A DNA stretch of 24,022 nt from a virus, in IMG/VR virus record IMGVR_UViG_3300044645_000254, positions 1 to 24,022 of that record; one strand, given 5' to 3'. A program made the translations under genes and the position numbers. Below the pieces are notes generated by a model, which made no database searches, was not told where the DNA came from, and saw only the letters and a program-made list of their open reading frames with translations. Below, piece after piece: positions 23,932-24,022 of the stretch; the first letter of the stretch is position 1; each line of letters opens with the position of its first letter.

Positions 23932-23959
23932 GTCGGTTTTAATAAACCTCGGCTCAAAG

Positions 23960-24000
23960 ATGCGCATTTATGCGCTCATTGTGCGCTTATTGTTATGCGT
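23960..24000. repeat. Short TGCGC-type repeats at the right edge
   Basis: TGCGC occurs at 23961, 23971 and 23982 and TGCG again at 23997, each separated by TTAT/CATT-like AT-rich spacers of similar length. The array is degenerate, short, and may continue beyond the window. It resembles iterons in form only. Confidence 0.35.
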
Positions 24001-24022
24001 GTGTGAATTGTGAGTGAGTAAC

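Larger units (their letters stand above)
23607..24022. other. Gene-free structured region upstream of the terminase gene
   Basis: The 416 bp hold no convincing gene. They contain four inverted repeats between 23708 and 23873, one perfect 16-bp palindrome, AT-rich TATATA stretches at 23688-23700, 23733-23754 and 23913-23923, and TGCGC-type short repeats near the right edge. Stop codons occur in all frames. Such a region before the terminase could combine a promoter, terminators for genes arriving from outside the window, and a packaging recognition site; which of these apply cannot be told from sequence alone. Confidence 0.7.

Noticed and set aside
23739-23957. 72-codon minus-strand open frame upstream of the terminase
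   Set aside because: It begins at TTG, spans all the hairpins and the palindrome, has no ribosome-binding site and no protein-like pattern; the non-coding reading is better.

Overview
The window is a single block of tailed-phage (Caudoviricetes) virion genes, all on the minus strand, so the biological order runs from high to low coordinates. It is moderately AT-rich by eye. I see no integrase, repressor, tRNA, rRNA, insertion sequence or CRISPR array. The large terminase, portal, N4-gp56-type major capsid protein and side-fibre-like tail protein are recognisable. No tape-measure, tail-tube, sheath or tail-assembly-chaperone gene is visible, which points to a short-tailed (podovirus-like) virion, although tail genes could lie outside the window. 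The host cannot be proved from this sequence. The gene types and style resemble phages recovered from aquatic metagenomes, and an actinobacterial host is a reasonable guess only.

Layout in transcription order: (1) 24022-23607, a gene-free 416-bp region crowded with inverted repeats and AT-rich promoter-like sequence; (2) 23606-19384, packaging and portal module: large terminase carrying an N-terminal helix-turn-helix-like domain, portal, then a proteasome/HslV-like Ntn-hydrolase in the slot where most phages encode the prohead protease; (3) 19375-10463, two small proteins, then three large uncharacterised proteins (1664, 310 and 768 residues) that I read as virion-internal or ejection-type proteins; (4) 10340-8629, scaffold-like protein and major capsid protein, the latter with the strongest ribosome-binding site seen here and a GAAA-loop hairpin just behind it; (5) 8564-5797, small proteins including a Cys-rich probable zinc-binding protein and a run of five very basic Lys/Ala-rich proteins, two of which (53 and 46 residues) are short and easily missed; (6) 5804-784, a probable connector/adaptor protein, a 1220-residue tail fibre with a 200-residue Ala/Ser/Thr heptad-like tract, and two small fibre-associated proteins; (7) 722-1, a GT-A type glycosyltransferase reaching the window edge.

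The genes are packed like one operon: eight junctions use the TAATG stop/start overlap and most others have gaps under 25 nt. The longer gaps fall before the scaffold gene (122 nt), before and after the capsid gene (35 and 64 nt), and before the glycosyltransferase (61 nt). These are natural places for separate control of capsid and glycosyltransferase dosage. The most unusual elements are the proteasome-like protease inside the head operon, the roughly 8 kb of large unknown proteins between portal and scaffold, the basic-protein cassette, and the structured non-coding DNA in front of the terminase gene.
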